From the NCBI GenBank assembly GCA_042408955.1, contig JBHOQQ010000086.1, positions 1 to 26,130 on the forward strand: a stretch of 26,130 bases of DNA, read 5' to 3'. The translations under genes and the position numbers were made by a program. Below, one piece after another: positions 8,284 to 15,898 of this stretch (the stretch's first letter is position 1; each line of letters begins with the position of its first letter). The DNA is from CALGSZ01 sp042408955. Its GTDB lineage: Bacteria; Chloroflexota; Chloroflexia; Thermomicrobiales; UBA6265. Below the pieces are notes generated by a model, which saw only the letters and a list, made by a program, of their open reading frames with translations, made no database searches and was not told the origin of the DNA.

Positions 8284-8439
8284 CCCCTCCCTATCTCGGT
8301 AGAGGAGAGAAGGGGCCAACCGGCCGAGGCACCCAGTGAAGACACACGTTTCATCAGTGCCATCTCTGTTGCTGGAATCGGGAGAGGCAAGAGTCCTATC
8401 GGTTATTGGCTAACGGCATTCGGCCCGGATGAGTCCACG

Positions 8440-9507
8440 ATGCACGAGCTTGACATCGAGCAACCAGAAGCCTTGCTGGCCTATCTGCGAGAGACCAGGC
8501 GCATCGCCGCGGATGAGACCCCCGCCTTCACGGTCCTCACCGGCGGTGTCTCCAACCGGACGGTGCTCGTCGAGCGTGGCAATGGCAACGCCTGGGTGAT
8601 CAAGCAGGCGCTACCGAAGTTGCGGGTGCAGGTCGACTGGTTCAGCCCACCGGAGCGCATCCACCGGGAAGCTATGGGGCTGCGCTGGCTGGCCAAGCTG
8701 GCGCCGCTCGGCACGATCACTCCGCTGGTGTTCGAGGACCACGCGCATCACCTTCTCGCGATGGAAGCTGTCCCCCGGCCGCACACGAACTGGAAGACGA
8801 TGCTGCTAGCCGGGCAATTGGAGCCGGACCACGTCGAGCAGTTCGCTCATCTCCTCGGCCTCATCCACCGCCGTGGCTACGAGCATCAGCGCGACGTCGA
8901 GCCAGTGTTCCGCGACCGCAGCTTCTTCGAATCGCTTCGGCTCGAGCCATATTACGGCTATACCGCAACGCAAGTGCCGGCCGCCGAGCAGTTCCTCACC
9001 GAGTTGATCGCGGCCACCCTGGCCCGGCGAGACACCCTGGTCCACGGCGATTTCAGTCCGAAGAATGTGCTTATCCATGCCGGGCGCCTCGTCCTCCTCG
9101 ACCATGAGGTGATCCACTTCGGCGACCCGGGCTTCGACCTCGGCTTCTCCATGACCCACCTGCTGAGCAAGGCGCACCATCTCCCCGTTCACCGCGGCGC
9201 TTTTGCGGCTGCAGCACAACGGTATTGGACGCATTACCGCGCAACCATAGGCGATGTGGCGTGGGCAGCCGACATCGAGCCACGCGCGGTGCGTCATACC
9301 CTCGGCTGCCTGCTGGCGCGGGTGCGTGGACGCTCTCCGCTCGAATATCTGAGCGAAGACGAGCGGACGCGCCAGGCCAGCGCTGTCGTGCGCCTCATGG
9401 CCTCGCCCCCAGCAACGATCGCTGAACTGATTGACCGCTTCCTCGCGGAATTGGAGATGTACGCGCATGCCCAAGATCGCTCGCCTGACCGCGCTGGAGA
9501 TCCTTGA
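8440..9507 (+). CDS. APH-family kinase, 5-methylthioribose-kinase-like
   Basis: The protein has 355 aa with a phosphotransferase fold of the aminoglycoside/choline/methylthioribose kinase family. TGGVSNRTVLVE is the nucleotide loop and WVIKQALPKLRV contains the ATP-binding Lys55; the KQALP-R wording is close to MtnK. The catalytic loop is HGDFSPKN (His202, Asp204, Asn209). The metal loop is LLDHEVIHFGDPGFDLG (Asp221, Glu223, Asp229). All catalytic residues are present, so an active small-molecule kinase is expected. Its 3' end overlaps the enolase-like gene by 41 bp, implying translational coupling and a linked role. An antibiotic-modifying function is unlikely in this setting; a sugar, sugar-acid or glycerate-type substrate fits better, but this is inferred. 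Confidence 0.8.
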   Translation: MHELDIEQPEALLAYLRETRRIAADETPAFTVLTGGVSNRTVLVERGNGNAWVIKQALPKLRVQVDWFSPPERIHREAMGLRWLAKLAPLGTITPLVFEDHAHHLLAMEAVPRPHTNWKTMLLAGQLEPDHVEQFAHLLGLIHRRGYEHQRDVEPVFRDRSFFESLRLEPYYGYTATQVPAAEQFLTELIAATLARRDTLVHGDFSPKNVLIHAGRLVLLDHEVIHFGDPGFDLGFSMTHLLSKAHHLPVHRGAFAAAAQRYWTHYRATIGDVAWAADIEPRAVRHTLGCLLARVRGRSPLEYLSEDERTRQASAVVRLMASPPATIAELIDRFLAELEMYAHAQDRSPDRAGDP

Positions 9508-10756
9508 CAGCCGGGGCCGCCCGACCGTGCGCGCAACCTGCGAGCTCGCCAGCGGCGCGACGGGTGCGGCTTCCGTGCCGTCCGGCGCATCAACCGGCAC
9601 CGCGGAGGCGCTCGAACTGCGGGATGGCGATCGTTCCCGCTACGGCGGGCTTGGCTGCCGGAAGGCGGTTGCGAACATTACCGGTCCCATCGCCGGGGCA
9701 CTGACCGGGCGTGACTGGCCAGCGCAAGATGCGCTCGATGAGGCGCTGATCGCACTCGATGGCACGCCGAACAAATCGCGTCTGGGCGCGAATGCGACGC
9801 TGGCGGTATCGCTCGCCTTTGCCCATGCAGCGGCCGCCGAGTGCAGGCTGCCACTCTATCGGTATTTTGCGACACTCATTGGCCCCGGCCACCAGCCAGC
9901 GCTCTTGCCACGGCCAACGATCAATCTCTTCAGTGGTGGCAAGCACGCGGGTGGCCAGGTCGAGATTCAAGATGTGCTCGTCGTCGTTCCGGCGGCGAGC
10001 ACGGTCGACCAAGCGCTCGCGACGACTTACGCGGTCTACCAGGCGGCGGCCGAGATCTGCCGCACCCGTTATCACATGCGGGCGCTCGTTGCTGATGAGG
10101 GCGGGCTGGCGCCGGAGTTTCCGGCGGTTGAGCAGATGCTGGACGACGCGGTCGCCGCTATCCGGCAGACGGGATACGAGCCGGGACGCGAGGTGGCGCT
10201 GTGCGTTGATGTGGCAGCGAGCCACTTTCACGCTGGCGGCCGCTACCACATCGGCGGCGCGATCCTGTCCAGCGCGGAAATGATTGACCGGCTGGCAGGA
10301 TGGCTGGACCGTTACCCGATCGTCAGCATCGAGGATGGCCTAGCCGAGGACGATTGGGAGCATTGGCCATCACTGTGCAAGCGACTGTCGGGTCGGGCAC
10401 TCGTGCTGGGCGACGACCTGCTGACCACGAACCCGGCGCGGATCCGGCACGCGATCAACCTGGGCGCTGCCGATGCCTTGCTGCTGAAGGTGAACCAGAT
10501 TGGAACGTTGACGGAAGCTGCCGAGGCGTTCCGGCTGGCGCGTGGCGCCGGGTGGCGGGTGGTGGTGAGTGCCCGCAGCGGGGAAACGGAAGACGACTGG
10601 CTGACCGACTTGGCAGTCGGCTGGGGCAGCGAGGCGCTCAAGGTTGGCTCGATCACGCGCTCGGAGCGCCTGGCGAAATGGAATCGCTTGCTAGCGATTG
10701 AGGCAGAGACCGGCTGGCCGGTCCACCCGTGGCCTGGACACGGCGACCGTCCGTAA
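9467..10756 (+). CDS. Enolase-family protein with altered active site
   Basis: The protein has 429 aa, normal enolase length, and its numbering nearly matches E. coli Eno. ATG 9467 is chosen because family similarity starts at MPKIARLTALEILDSRG and GGAG lies 10 bases upstream; it overlaps the kinase gene. Retained residues are SGAST loop Ser41/Thr43, His160, Glu211 (VADEGGLAP), metal ligands Asp248, Glu289 and Asp316, catalytic Lys341 (LLLKVNQIGTLTE), Arg370-Ser371 and Lys392. Changed residues are the conserved His of SHRSGETED, which is Ala369 (SARSGETED), the Glu of IQEF, which is Asp169 (IQDV), and ASEF, which is ASHF. His-to-Ala (GCC codon) needs two base changes. The scaffold and the Lys/Glu pair suggest a dehydratase acting on a 2-phospho-acid, perhaps not 2-phosphoglycerate. 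The operon setting, away from glycolysis genes, supports a specialised role. Confidence 0.85.
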   Translation: MPKIARLTALEILDSRGRPTVRATCELASGATGAASVPSGASTGTAEALELRDGDRSRYGGLGCRKAVANITGPIAGALTGRDWPAQDALDEALIALDGTPNKSRLGANATLAVSLAFAHAAAAECRLPLYRYFATLIGPGHQPALLPRPTINLFSGGKHAGGQVEIQDVLVVVPAASTVDQALATTYAVYQAAAEICRTRYHMRALVADEGGLAPEFPAVEQMLDDAVAAIRQTGYEPGREVALCVDVAASHFHAGGRYHIGGAILSSAEMIDRLAGWLDRYPIVSIEDGLAEDDWEHWPSLCKRLSGRALVLGDDLLTTNPARIRHAINLGAADALLLKVNQIGTLTEAAEAFRLARGAGWRVVVSARSGETEDDWLTDLAVGWGSEALKVGSITRSERLAKWNRLLAIEAETGWPVHPWPGHGDRP

Positions 10757-10774
10757 GAGAGCGGATCGGCAGAG

Positions 10775-10792
10775 GCTGGGGAAACCCCAAGC
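10775..10792. terminator. Small hairpin between convergent enolase-like and vapC-like genes
   Basis: GCT-GGGG-AAA-CCCC-(A)-AGC forms a short stem with one bulge in the 37-bp gap between two convergent genes. It could end transcription from both sides, but it lacks a T-run. Confidence 0.3.
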
Positions 10793-10793
10793 G

Positions 10794-11189
10794 TCAGTCG
10801 GCGCGGTAGATCCTCAGCTCCGGTATGCGCCCAAAATGGCGCGTGTTCCGCGTGACCAGCATCAGGTCATGGTGTAAGGCCGTGGCGGCGATGAGGAGAT
10901 CCATGTCGGGAATTAGCGTCCCGTTGCACCGGAAGGAGGTTCGGAGTCTGGCAAAGCCTTCCATGATCGGATCGGTGAGGGAAAAGAGCGCGAAGCCGGA
11001 GAGGAAATCGCGCATCCGCGCCAATCGCGGGGCTGGGTCCAGATCGCTGAACGCACCTTCGTAGATCTCGCCATAGGAGACGATGCTGACGCCGACACCG
11101 TTCGTCGCTAACCGCTCGACAAGCTCCACGGCACTGGGCACGCCAGCGAGCACATCGACGAGATAATCAGAATCGACGAGGTAGCTCAT
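10794..11189 (-). CDS. PIN-domain RNase toxin (VapC-like)
   Basis: The protein has 131 aa, the usual VapC length. The acidic PIN residues are visible: Asp6 (YLVDSDYLVD), Glu41 (SYGEIYEG) and Asp97 (IPDMDLLIAATAL), followed by the common TRNxxHF end motif (TRNTRHFGRIPEL). The enzyme is a Mg-dependent RNase expected to cut tRNA or rRNA when freed from its antitoxin. Its ATG shares an ATGA overlap (11186-11189) with the stop of the upstream antitoxin gene, the typical antitoxin-then-toxin order with coupled translation. The catalytic set looks complete, so I infer an active toxin. Confidence 0.92.
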   Translation of the reverse strand: MSYLVDSDYLVDVLAGVPSAVELVERLATNGVGVSIVSYGEIYEGAFSDLDPAPRLARMRDFLSGFALFSLTDPIMEGFARLRTSFRCNGTLIPDMDLLIAATALHHDLMLVTRNTRHFGRIPELRIYRAD

Positions 11190-11464
11190 GGGCGATCAGT
11201 CGGCCGCGTGCCTGCCTCGCGGGCATGGTAGATCTGCTCCCTGAGCCGATCGCCCTCTGTGGGCGTCAAGATCCCAGCGTACTGACACATCGTTGCACGC
11301 AATCGCTCAGGATCGTAGGCCGCCCAGGGATCGTTCTCCTCCCGGCTGAGCCGGTAGATGACGCCGCCGCGCTCCAAACGCACGGGCACCGACTCCGCCT
11401 CGTCGAGAAGATCGCCGAGCTTCGTCTCCGGCGTGACGTGGATGACCTTGGCGATGGCGCCCAT
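11186..11464 (-). CDS. Antitoxin of the PIN toxin (VapB/Phd-like)
   Basis: The protein has 92 aa. The N-terminal half (VIHVTPETKLGDLLDEAESVPVRLERGGVIYRLSRE) resembles Phd/YefM-like DNA-binding antitoxins that autoregulate their operon. The charged C-terminal half (DPWAAYDPERLRATM onward) is the likely toxin-wrapping tail. AAGGAGGA stands about 12 bases before the ATG (complement of 11462-11464), a strong ribosome site that would favour antitoxin over toxin. It overlaps the toxin gene by 4 bp. Assignment rests mainly on position and pattern; the sequence family itself is divergent. Confidence 0.8.
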   Translation of the reverse strand: MGAIAKVIHVTPETKLGDLLDEAESVPVRLERGGVIYRLSREENDPWAAYDPERLRATMCQYAGILTPTEGDRLREQIYHAREAGTRPTDRP

Positions 11465-11572
11465 GCTGCTCGTCGTTCCTCCTTAGCTATAAAGTAGCAG
11501 ATTGGATCCAGGGCCGGTAGCTCCAACCCCTCGAGACGCGGGACGTGGTGGTTTGAACCGTGGCCCGGCAGG

Positions 11573-13063
11573 TCAGGAAGAAACGACCGGCAGTGTCCGC
11601 ACCTCGCGGTGGTCGAGATCGGCCACGCGCACCGCGTGATTATTCGTATCGGCGATATACAGGGTGCGGCCAGCAAGGCTCAGGCCACCAGGCTCCCAGA
11701 ATTCAGCGGTCGCCGCATCCCCGTCAATCAGCCCATGACCAGCGCCGCCGAAGACGGTGGTGACTTCTCTGGTCTCCGGGACGAGCCGCTTGATCTTATC
11801 GTTGTAGGTGTCCGCAAGATAGACGACCGGCTCACCGTTCTCCACAGCAGCGGCGACGCCCTGCACATGCTGAAGCCGGACGCTATCTCCCCGCGCATCA
11901 ATGTCGCCAAACTCGAACAGACCCCGGCCGACCAGGCGGCGCACGCGGTCACGCACCGGGTCGACCAAGCGAACGGCACTCGATTCACTGTCCGCAACAT
12001 ACAACAACCCGTCCTGGACCGTGATGCCCTGTGGCTGAGCAAAAGTCGCCTCGGCAAGCGGACCATCGTGAATCGACTCGGCGCCGGTGCCCGCGACCGG
12101 CCGGACGATCTCGGTTGCCGGATCGTAGGCCCAAAGCTGATGCATCCCCGCCATCGCGATCCACAGGAGCCCATCCCGGAAGACAAGATCCCAGGGAGAT
12201 GCCAGCGCGGTCTCCCGTCCTTGCCCACCGCGCCCAGCGCTGCCCCGCACCCCTGTTCCAGCGGCCGTCTGCACCATCCCGGTATCAAGATCCACCGCGC
12301 GCAGGGCGTGATTCCCTTGATCGGCAACGTAGAGGCGCTGGCGATCCGCTGAAAGCGCAAGCCCCTGAGGGAACCGGAACCGCGCCACCTCGGCTTGGCC
12401 ATCGGCAAAGCCAGGCTCCCCGGACCCGATGGTCTGAAGCACCACGCCGTGGAGATCGAGCACCAGCACCCGGTGATGCCCAGAATCGGCGACGAATAAT
12501 CTCCTGCCTTCTGGATCCGCCAGGATCTTACCGGGGAAGCGCAATGGCTGATCAGGCTCGGAGATGGGAGCGGTTGGCCACGGCGTCCAGTCAATGAGTC
12601 CTTCCGCGTCGTAGTCCGCGATCATGGCGCGGATCGCGTGGCGCATGGGCTCGAGCCGAAATTCCCCCTCATGCGTGGCAAAGACATAGCCGCCGGGGTC
12701 AATGAACATCAGGGTCGGCCAGGCGCGCACGCCGTAGCTCTGCCAGACCGCGAAGTCCACGTCGCTCACGACCGGATGCTCGACCTCGTGGCGCAGGATG
12801 GCCTGGTGGAGATTCTCCAGGCGGCGCTCAGCAGGAAACTTTGGCGAATGCACCCCGACGACGGCCAGCGCACCCGCGAACTCATGCTCAAGCTCCCGCA
12901 ACTGCGGGAGGATATGCAAGCAGTTGATTCAGCAGAAGGTCCAGAAATCCAGAATGACTAGCTTGCCGCGCAGGCGGGCCATCGAGAGCGGCGCAGAGTT
13001 GAGCCAGTCGAGTCCCGCCGGGAAGTCGGGGGCGCGGACGGTCCCCGCGTAACGTGTCGCCAT
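11573..13063 (-). CDS. Thioredoxin-fold/NHL-repeat protein (NHLRC2-like), candidate selenoprotein with in-frame UGA
   Basis: The frame has 496 residues if UGA at 12929-12931 is read through (codon 45). ATG (complement of 13061-13063) follows GAGGAGGAACAGC, and MATRYAGTVRAPDFP is the family's usual start. Residues 1-150 are a thioredoxin-like domain: LRGKLVILDFWTFC, then UGA, then INC and LHILPQLRELE, with the cis-Pro segment RAWPTLMF near Pro116. The family motif here is FWTYCCINC, so UGA replaces the first Cys of CxxC, giving a U-x-x-C centre. Residues about 172-496 form six NHL blades (LFVADSGHHRV, LYVADQGNHAL, LWIAMAGMHQL, LYVADSESSAV, VYLADTYNDKI, LYIADTNNHAV), a beta-propeller. No signal peptide is seen. 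A hairpin follows the UGA. Without read-through a TTG at 12919 would give a protein lacking the redox centre. A nonsense mutation is the alternative. Confidence 0.8.
12893..12910 (-). promoter_or_regulatory. SECIS-like hairpin downstream of the in-frame UGA
   Basis: On the coding (minus) strand CTCCCGC-AGTT-GCGGGAG forms a perfect 7-bp stem with a 4-nt loop, or 8 bp if the A-T pair closes. The loop begins 25 nt after the UGA and has G as its second base. Published bacterial SECIS rules, as I recall them, ask for a loop about 16-37 nt after UGA with a G among its first two bases, so it fits. GC-rich code can form such stems by chance. Confidence 0.55.
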
Positions 13064-13402
13064 GCTGTTCCTCCTCACCGGGCAATGTCGCGCCAGCCGC
13101 GGTTGCTCGCGGCGAAGTTGAACTCGCGCCGGGCGAGACAACGCCCAAACGAGCAATTCCGCACAGTCTAGCGCCGCCGGAGCGCTTTGGCCGCTCCACC
13201 GATGGCGTGACAGCGCGGCGCCGTTTCTGTCGTCGGCCATTGTGCGCGCATGCTCAGCACAGATGGAAACACCGAGGTCAATCCATGCCACTCGCTTGTA
13301 GAATACCCGTGGCTCGCCGCTCGTCGCTGGCGAGCACTGCTGCCCCGTCGGGCAGCCAGGTTGTTCCGTCTGTCATCGTCGCCACGCGCCAGAAGGTAGG
13401 CC
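13064..13402. other. Divergent intergenic region between the NHL protein gene and ctaA
   Basis: These 339 bases carry no gene I can support. They must hold the promoters for the minus-strand NHL gene and the plus-strand ctaA. TAGAAT at 13299-13304, about 100 bp before ctaA, resembles a -10 box. The ctaAB fusion has the same TAGAATA at nearly the same distance (18213-18218). No matching -35 is clear. Confidence 0.4.
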
Positions 13403-14383
13403 ATGCTGCGACTTTTTCGCCTTGCTGTCCTGTCTGCTGTTAGCACGTACGCGTTGATCGTTCTTGGCGGCATTACCCGTGTGACGGGTTCCGGTCTCGG
13501 CTGCGAGGACGACTGGCCACTCTGCCAGGGAAAGCCCTATCCGCCGCTCAATACCCTCGCTATCATCGAATACCTGCACCGCACGGTTGCCGCCTACATC
13601 GGCGTCCTGGTCATCGCTGTGATGATCGGGGCCTGGCGGGCTCGTGATCTCCGCACTCGGACCAAAGCCACGGCCGCAGCAGCCTTCGTTCTGGTGATCG
13701 CACAGGGCTTGCTTGGGGCGGTTACCGTCTGGTGGGAGCTGCCACCGGAAATCGTCACGGCTCATCTCGGCGCCGCGTTGCTCTTCTTCGGGACGACCCT
13801 GCTGACTGCCTATTTCATCGCGCTGGATCGCGGTGCGCCAGCGTGGCTTGCCCGCCTCGAACCGCTGCCCAACGAGGAGCGATCGTTCATCTGGCTTGCG
13901 CGAGCGGCCACGCTGCTGATTTTTGTGCTCATCCTCTCCGGCGGGGCCACCAGCACGACCGGCGCGGCGCTCGCCTGCTGGGAATGGCCAGCCTGCGGCA
14001 ATGGGCGCCTCATTCCTCACCGCACCGGGTACTACACGTGGATCAACCTCTCACACCGGGCAATCGCCCTGATCGGATTGGCCGTGGCGGTTGCGGTCCT
14101 CATCGCCGCGTTCCGCCGGCCAGCCACGCGAGCAGTGCGCCGCCTTGCGTTCGGCGCGGCGATCATCATCTCTGGCCAGATTCTGCTCGGCGGCGCCTAT
14201 GTCCTCACACGCGGCAATGCCTGGCTGAGCGCCGCGCACCTTGGCACAGCAGCGCTGCTGTGGGCTTGCATGCTCGCGATAGCGCTCCTGGCGCGAACGC
14301 CCACGGAGGGAGCCAGGAAGCAGGCTAGCGCGCAACTGGCTTCACGTGCCCCCGCCTCAACTGCCGATGCGTTCCTGCGCTAG
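13403..14383 (+). CDS. ctaA: Heme A synthase (CtaA/COX15 family)
   Basis: The protein has 326 aa and about eight membrane helices in two homologous halves. It oxidises the C8 methyl of heme O to give heme A for aa3-type cytochrome oxidase, in the cytoplasmic membrane. All four heme-ligand His are present: His59 (EYLHR), His121 (TAHLG), His218 (LSHRAIAL) and His279 (AAHLG). So are Glu56 next to the first His and two Cys pairs in outer loops (Cys34/Cys41 and Cys192/Cys198). The start at ATG 13403 matches the N-terminus of the ctaAB paralogue (LFRLAVLSAV). AAGGTAGG precedes it. It is a full set of catalytic residues, so this is likely the working heme A synthase. Its natural partner, ctaAB, lies 3.9 kb away beyond the ars-type genes. 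Confidence 0.92.
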   Translation: MLRLFRLAVLSAVSTYALIVLGGITRVTGSGLGCEDDWPLCQGKPYPPLNTLAIIEYLHRTVAAYIGVLVIAVMIGAWRARDLRTRTKATAAAAFVLVIAQGLLGAVTVWWELPPEIVTAHLGAALLFFGTTLLTAYFIALDRGAPAWLARLEPLPNEERSFIWLARAATLLIFVLILSGGATSTTGAALACWEWPACGNGRLIPHRTGYYTWINLSHRAIALIGLAVAVAVLIAAFRRPATRAVRRLAFGAAIIISGQILLGGAYVLTRGNAWLSAAHLGTAALLWACMLAIALLARTPTEGARKQASAQLASRAPASTADAFLR

Positions 14384-14495
14384 CCTGGAATAGTCATGGA
14401 TGTTGGCACCCGCCTACCTCGCTGCCGCCTGTGGCGCGGGACCGGAGCGCGAGTCTTGGTTCGCGCGTGAGGCGGCGATGCGCCGAGGCGTGCAT

Positions 14496-14512
14496 CCAGG
14501 CGAAGCGCCTGG
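14496..14512 (-). terminator. Hairpin downstream of the MFS gene
   Basis: A perfect 7-bp CCAGGCG/CGCCTGG stem with a 3-nt loop starts 14 bp beyond the MFS stop codon. It could end the minus-strand ars-type transcript. There is no T-run. Confidence 0.35.
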
Positions 14513-14526
14513 CGGCCCCGCGCTTT

Positions 14527-15813
14527 TCAGGATTCAGCGCTCTGTCCGTGATCATGCAATGGGGCCCGCCGCCCACGCTGCCTCCCAGTAACGATCATCG
14601 CGGCGACGGCCAGCATGGAGACGGCAATCATCGCCATCAGCACTGGCTGGTAGCCCCCGACTAAGGTTGCGGCTGTGCCCGCCCCCACCGGCGCTACAGC
14701 CCGAGCGCCGGTCAGGAAGAGCGCGAGCATGCCGCTAATCGCGCCAAAGTGCGCTCGCCCCCAGAATTCGGCTACCAGTCCGGCCCGCATCAGGGTCACG
14801 ACACCATTCGCTGCGCCCATCACGAGAACTGCCACCAGCACACCCGAGTGCGCCTGCCAGCCAACGAGCATCGCCACCGCGGTGGCCTGCATGCCAAACA
14901 CCAGCGCCGTGAGCGCCACCGGCGATAACCGGTCTCCGGCGAGGGTGGCAAAAACGCGCGCCCCCACTTGGGCTGCGCCGATCAAGCCGGCCGAGACGGC
15001 AGCAAAGGCGGCGCCGTCGCCTCGCTCCGTCAGGTACGGAATGAGGCTGATGCGGACCGCCCCGGACGAGACGGCATCCAAGAAGAATGCGACGGTGAGC
15101 CACCAAAACACGCTGTCCCGCAACGCCTGGCGGAGAGAAGCACCGCCGGCCGCGGCCCGAGCCGCCATCGCGGCGATGGCGGCGTCCGGTGGGTCCCCAT
15201 CAGGATGCAAGCCCAAATCTTCCGGGCGACGGCGGAGCACCAGGGCATGAGGTGGGATCGTTGCCACGGCCAGGATTCCGGCCAGGATGAGCAGGGCGGT
15301 CCGCCAGCCAGCGCGGTCCACCAGCCAGGCGGACAAGGGCAGGAAGATCGTGCTCGCAAACCCGGCGGCAACCGTCACCACGAGAATCGCGCGGCGGTAC
15401 TCGCGCACAAACCAGCGGGCGAGCGTGGCAAACGCGGGCTCGTAGAGCGTGGCCGCCATCGCCAGCCCCATGCCAGCCCAGAGAAGGTAATATCCGGCTA
15501 GCCCTTCGATGTGTGCCCAGGTAATCACCAGGAGCACCCCAAGGACTGAGCCGGCCGTCATGAGCGCTCGTGGCCCATGCCGGTCCAGCCACCGCCCGAC
15601 CATTGGAGCAGCAAGACCCGAGATCAGCAACGCCAGCGAGTAGGCTCCGGTCAGCGCAGCCGGCGACCAGCCAAGCTCCGCCTGCATCGGGACCAGGAAC
15701 ACCGAAAACGCGTAGTACAGCACTCCCCAGGAGACCGTCTCGGTGACGGCGAGAGCCCCGGTGATCACCCAGCCGTAATAGGGCAGTCGCGCCCGGATGG
15801 TGGTCGCTGTCAT
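14527..15813 (-). CDS. MFS transporter, possible arsenical exporter
   Basis: The protein has 428 aa and twelve predicted membrane helices in two halves, separated by a charged loop (RRRPEDLGLHPDGDPPD). YYGWVITGALAVTETVSWG and MVGRWLDRHGPRALM (the MFS loop 2-3 motif) are clear. The general look is that of the oxalate/formate-like or monocarboxylate MFS group. Its position at the end of an arsR-led set suggests a metalloid or organoarsenical efflux role such as that of ArsK, but the sequence alone does not prove substrate. It starts 85 bp after the flavoprotein gene, and a strong hairpin lies in that gap, so its expression may be reduced or separate. Confidence 0.85.
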   Translation of the reverse strand: MTATTIRARLPYYGWVITGALAVTETVSWGVLYYAFSVFLVPMQAELGWSPAALTGAYSLALLISGLAAPMVGRWLDRHGPRALMTAGSVLGVLLVITWAHIEGLAGYYLLWAGMGLAMAATLYEPAFATLARWFVREYRRAILVVTVAAGFASTIFLPLSAWLVDRAGWRTALLILAGILAVATIPPHALVLRRRPEDLGLHPDGDPPDAAIAAMAARAAAGGASLRQALRDSVFWWLTVAFFLDAVSSGAVRISLIPYLTERGDGAAFAAVSAGLIGAAQVGARVFATLAGDRLSPVALTALVFGMQATAVAMLVGWQAHSGVLVAVLVMGAANGVVTLMRAGLVAEFWGRAHFGAISGMLALFLTGARAVAPVGAGTAATLVGGYQPVLMAMIAVSMLAVAAMIVTGRQRGRRAPLHDHGQSAES

Positions 15814-15862
15814 GGTGCGTGCCAGGCCGTCCCTGTGTTCGCTCAGCCAAGTCAGCGATGAA

Positions 15863-15890
15863 GGCGCTTCTGTGCCAGGTCAGAAGCGCC
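15863..15890. terminator. Strong hairpin between flavoprotein and MFS genes
   Basis: A perfect 10-bp GGCGCTTCTG/CAGAAGCGCC stem with an 8-nt loop fills most of the 85-bp gap. There is no T-run on the minus strand. It may be a partial terminator or an mRNA-processing or stability element that sets the flavoprotein to MFS ratio. Confidence 0.45.
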
Positions 15891-15898
15891 CCTTGCGG

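Noticed and set aside
8440..9507. Aminoglycoside resistance gene
   Set aside because: The fold is shared, but the motifs are closer to methylthioribose kinase and the gene overlaps an enolase-family gene in a metabolic cluster.
9467..10756. Ordinary housekeeping enolase
   Set aside because: The changed active-site His and the operon setting argue for a paralogue, though a genome search for a second enolase is needed.
11545..11560. GGTTTGAACC resembling a tRNA T-loop
   Set aside because: The flanking bases do not form a T-stem or acceptor stem.
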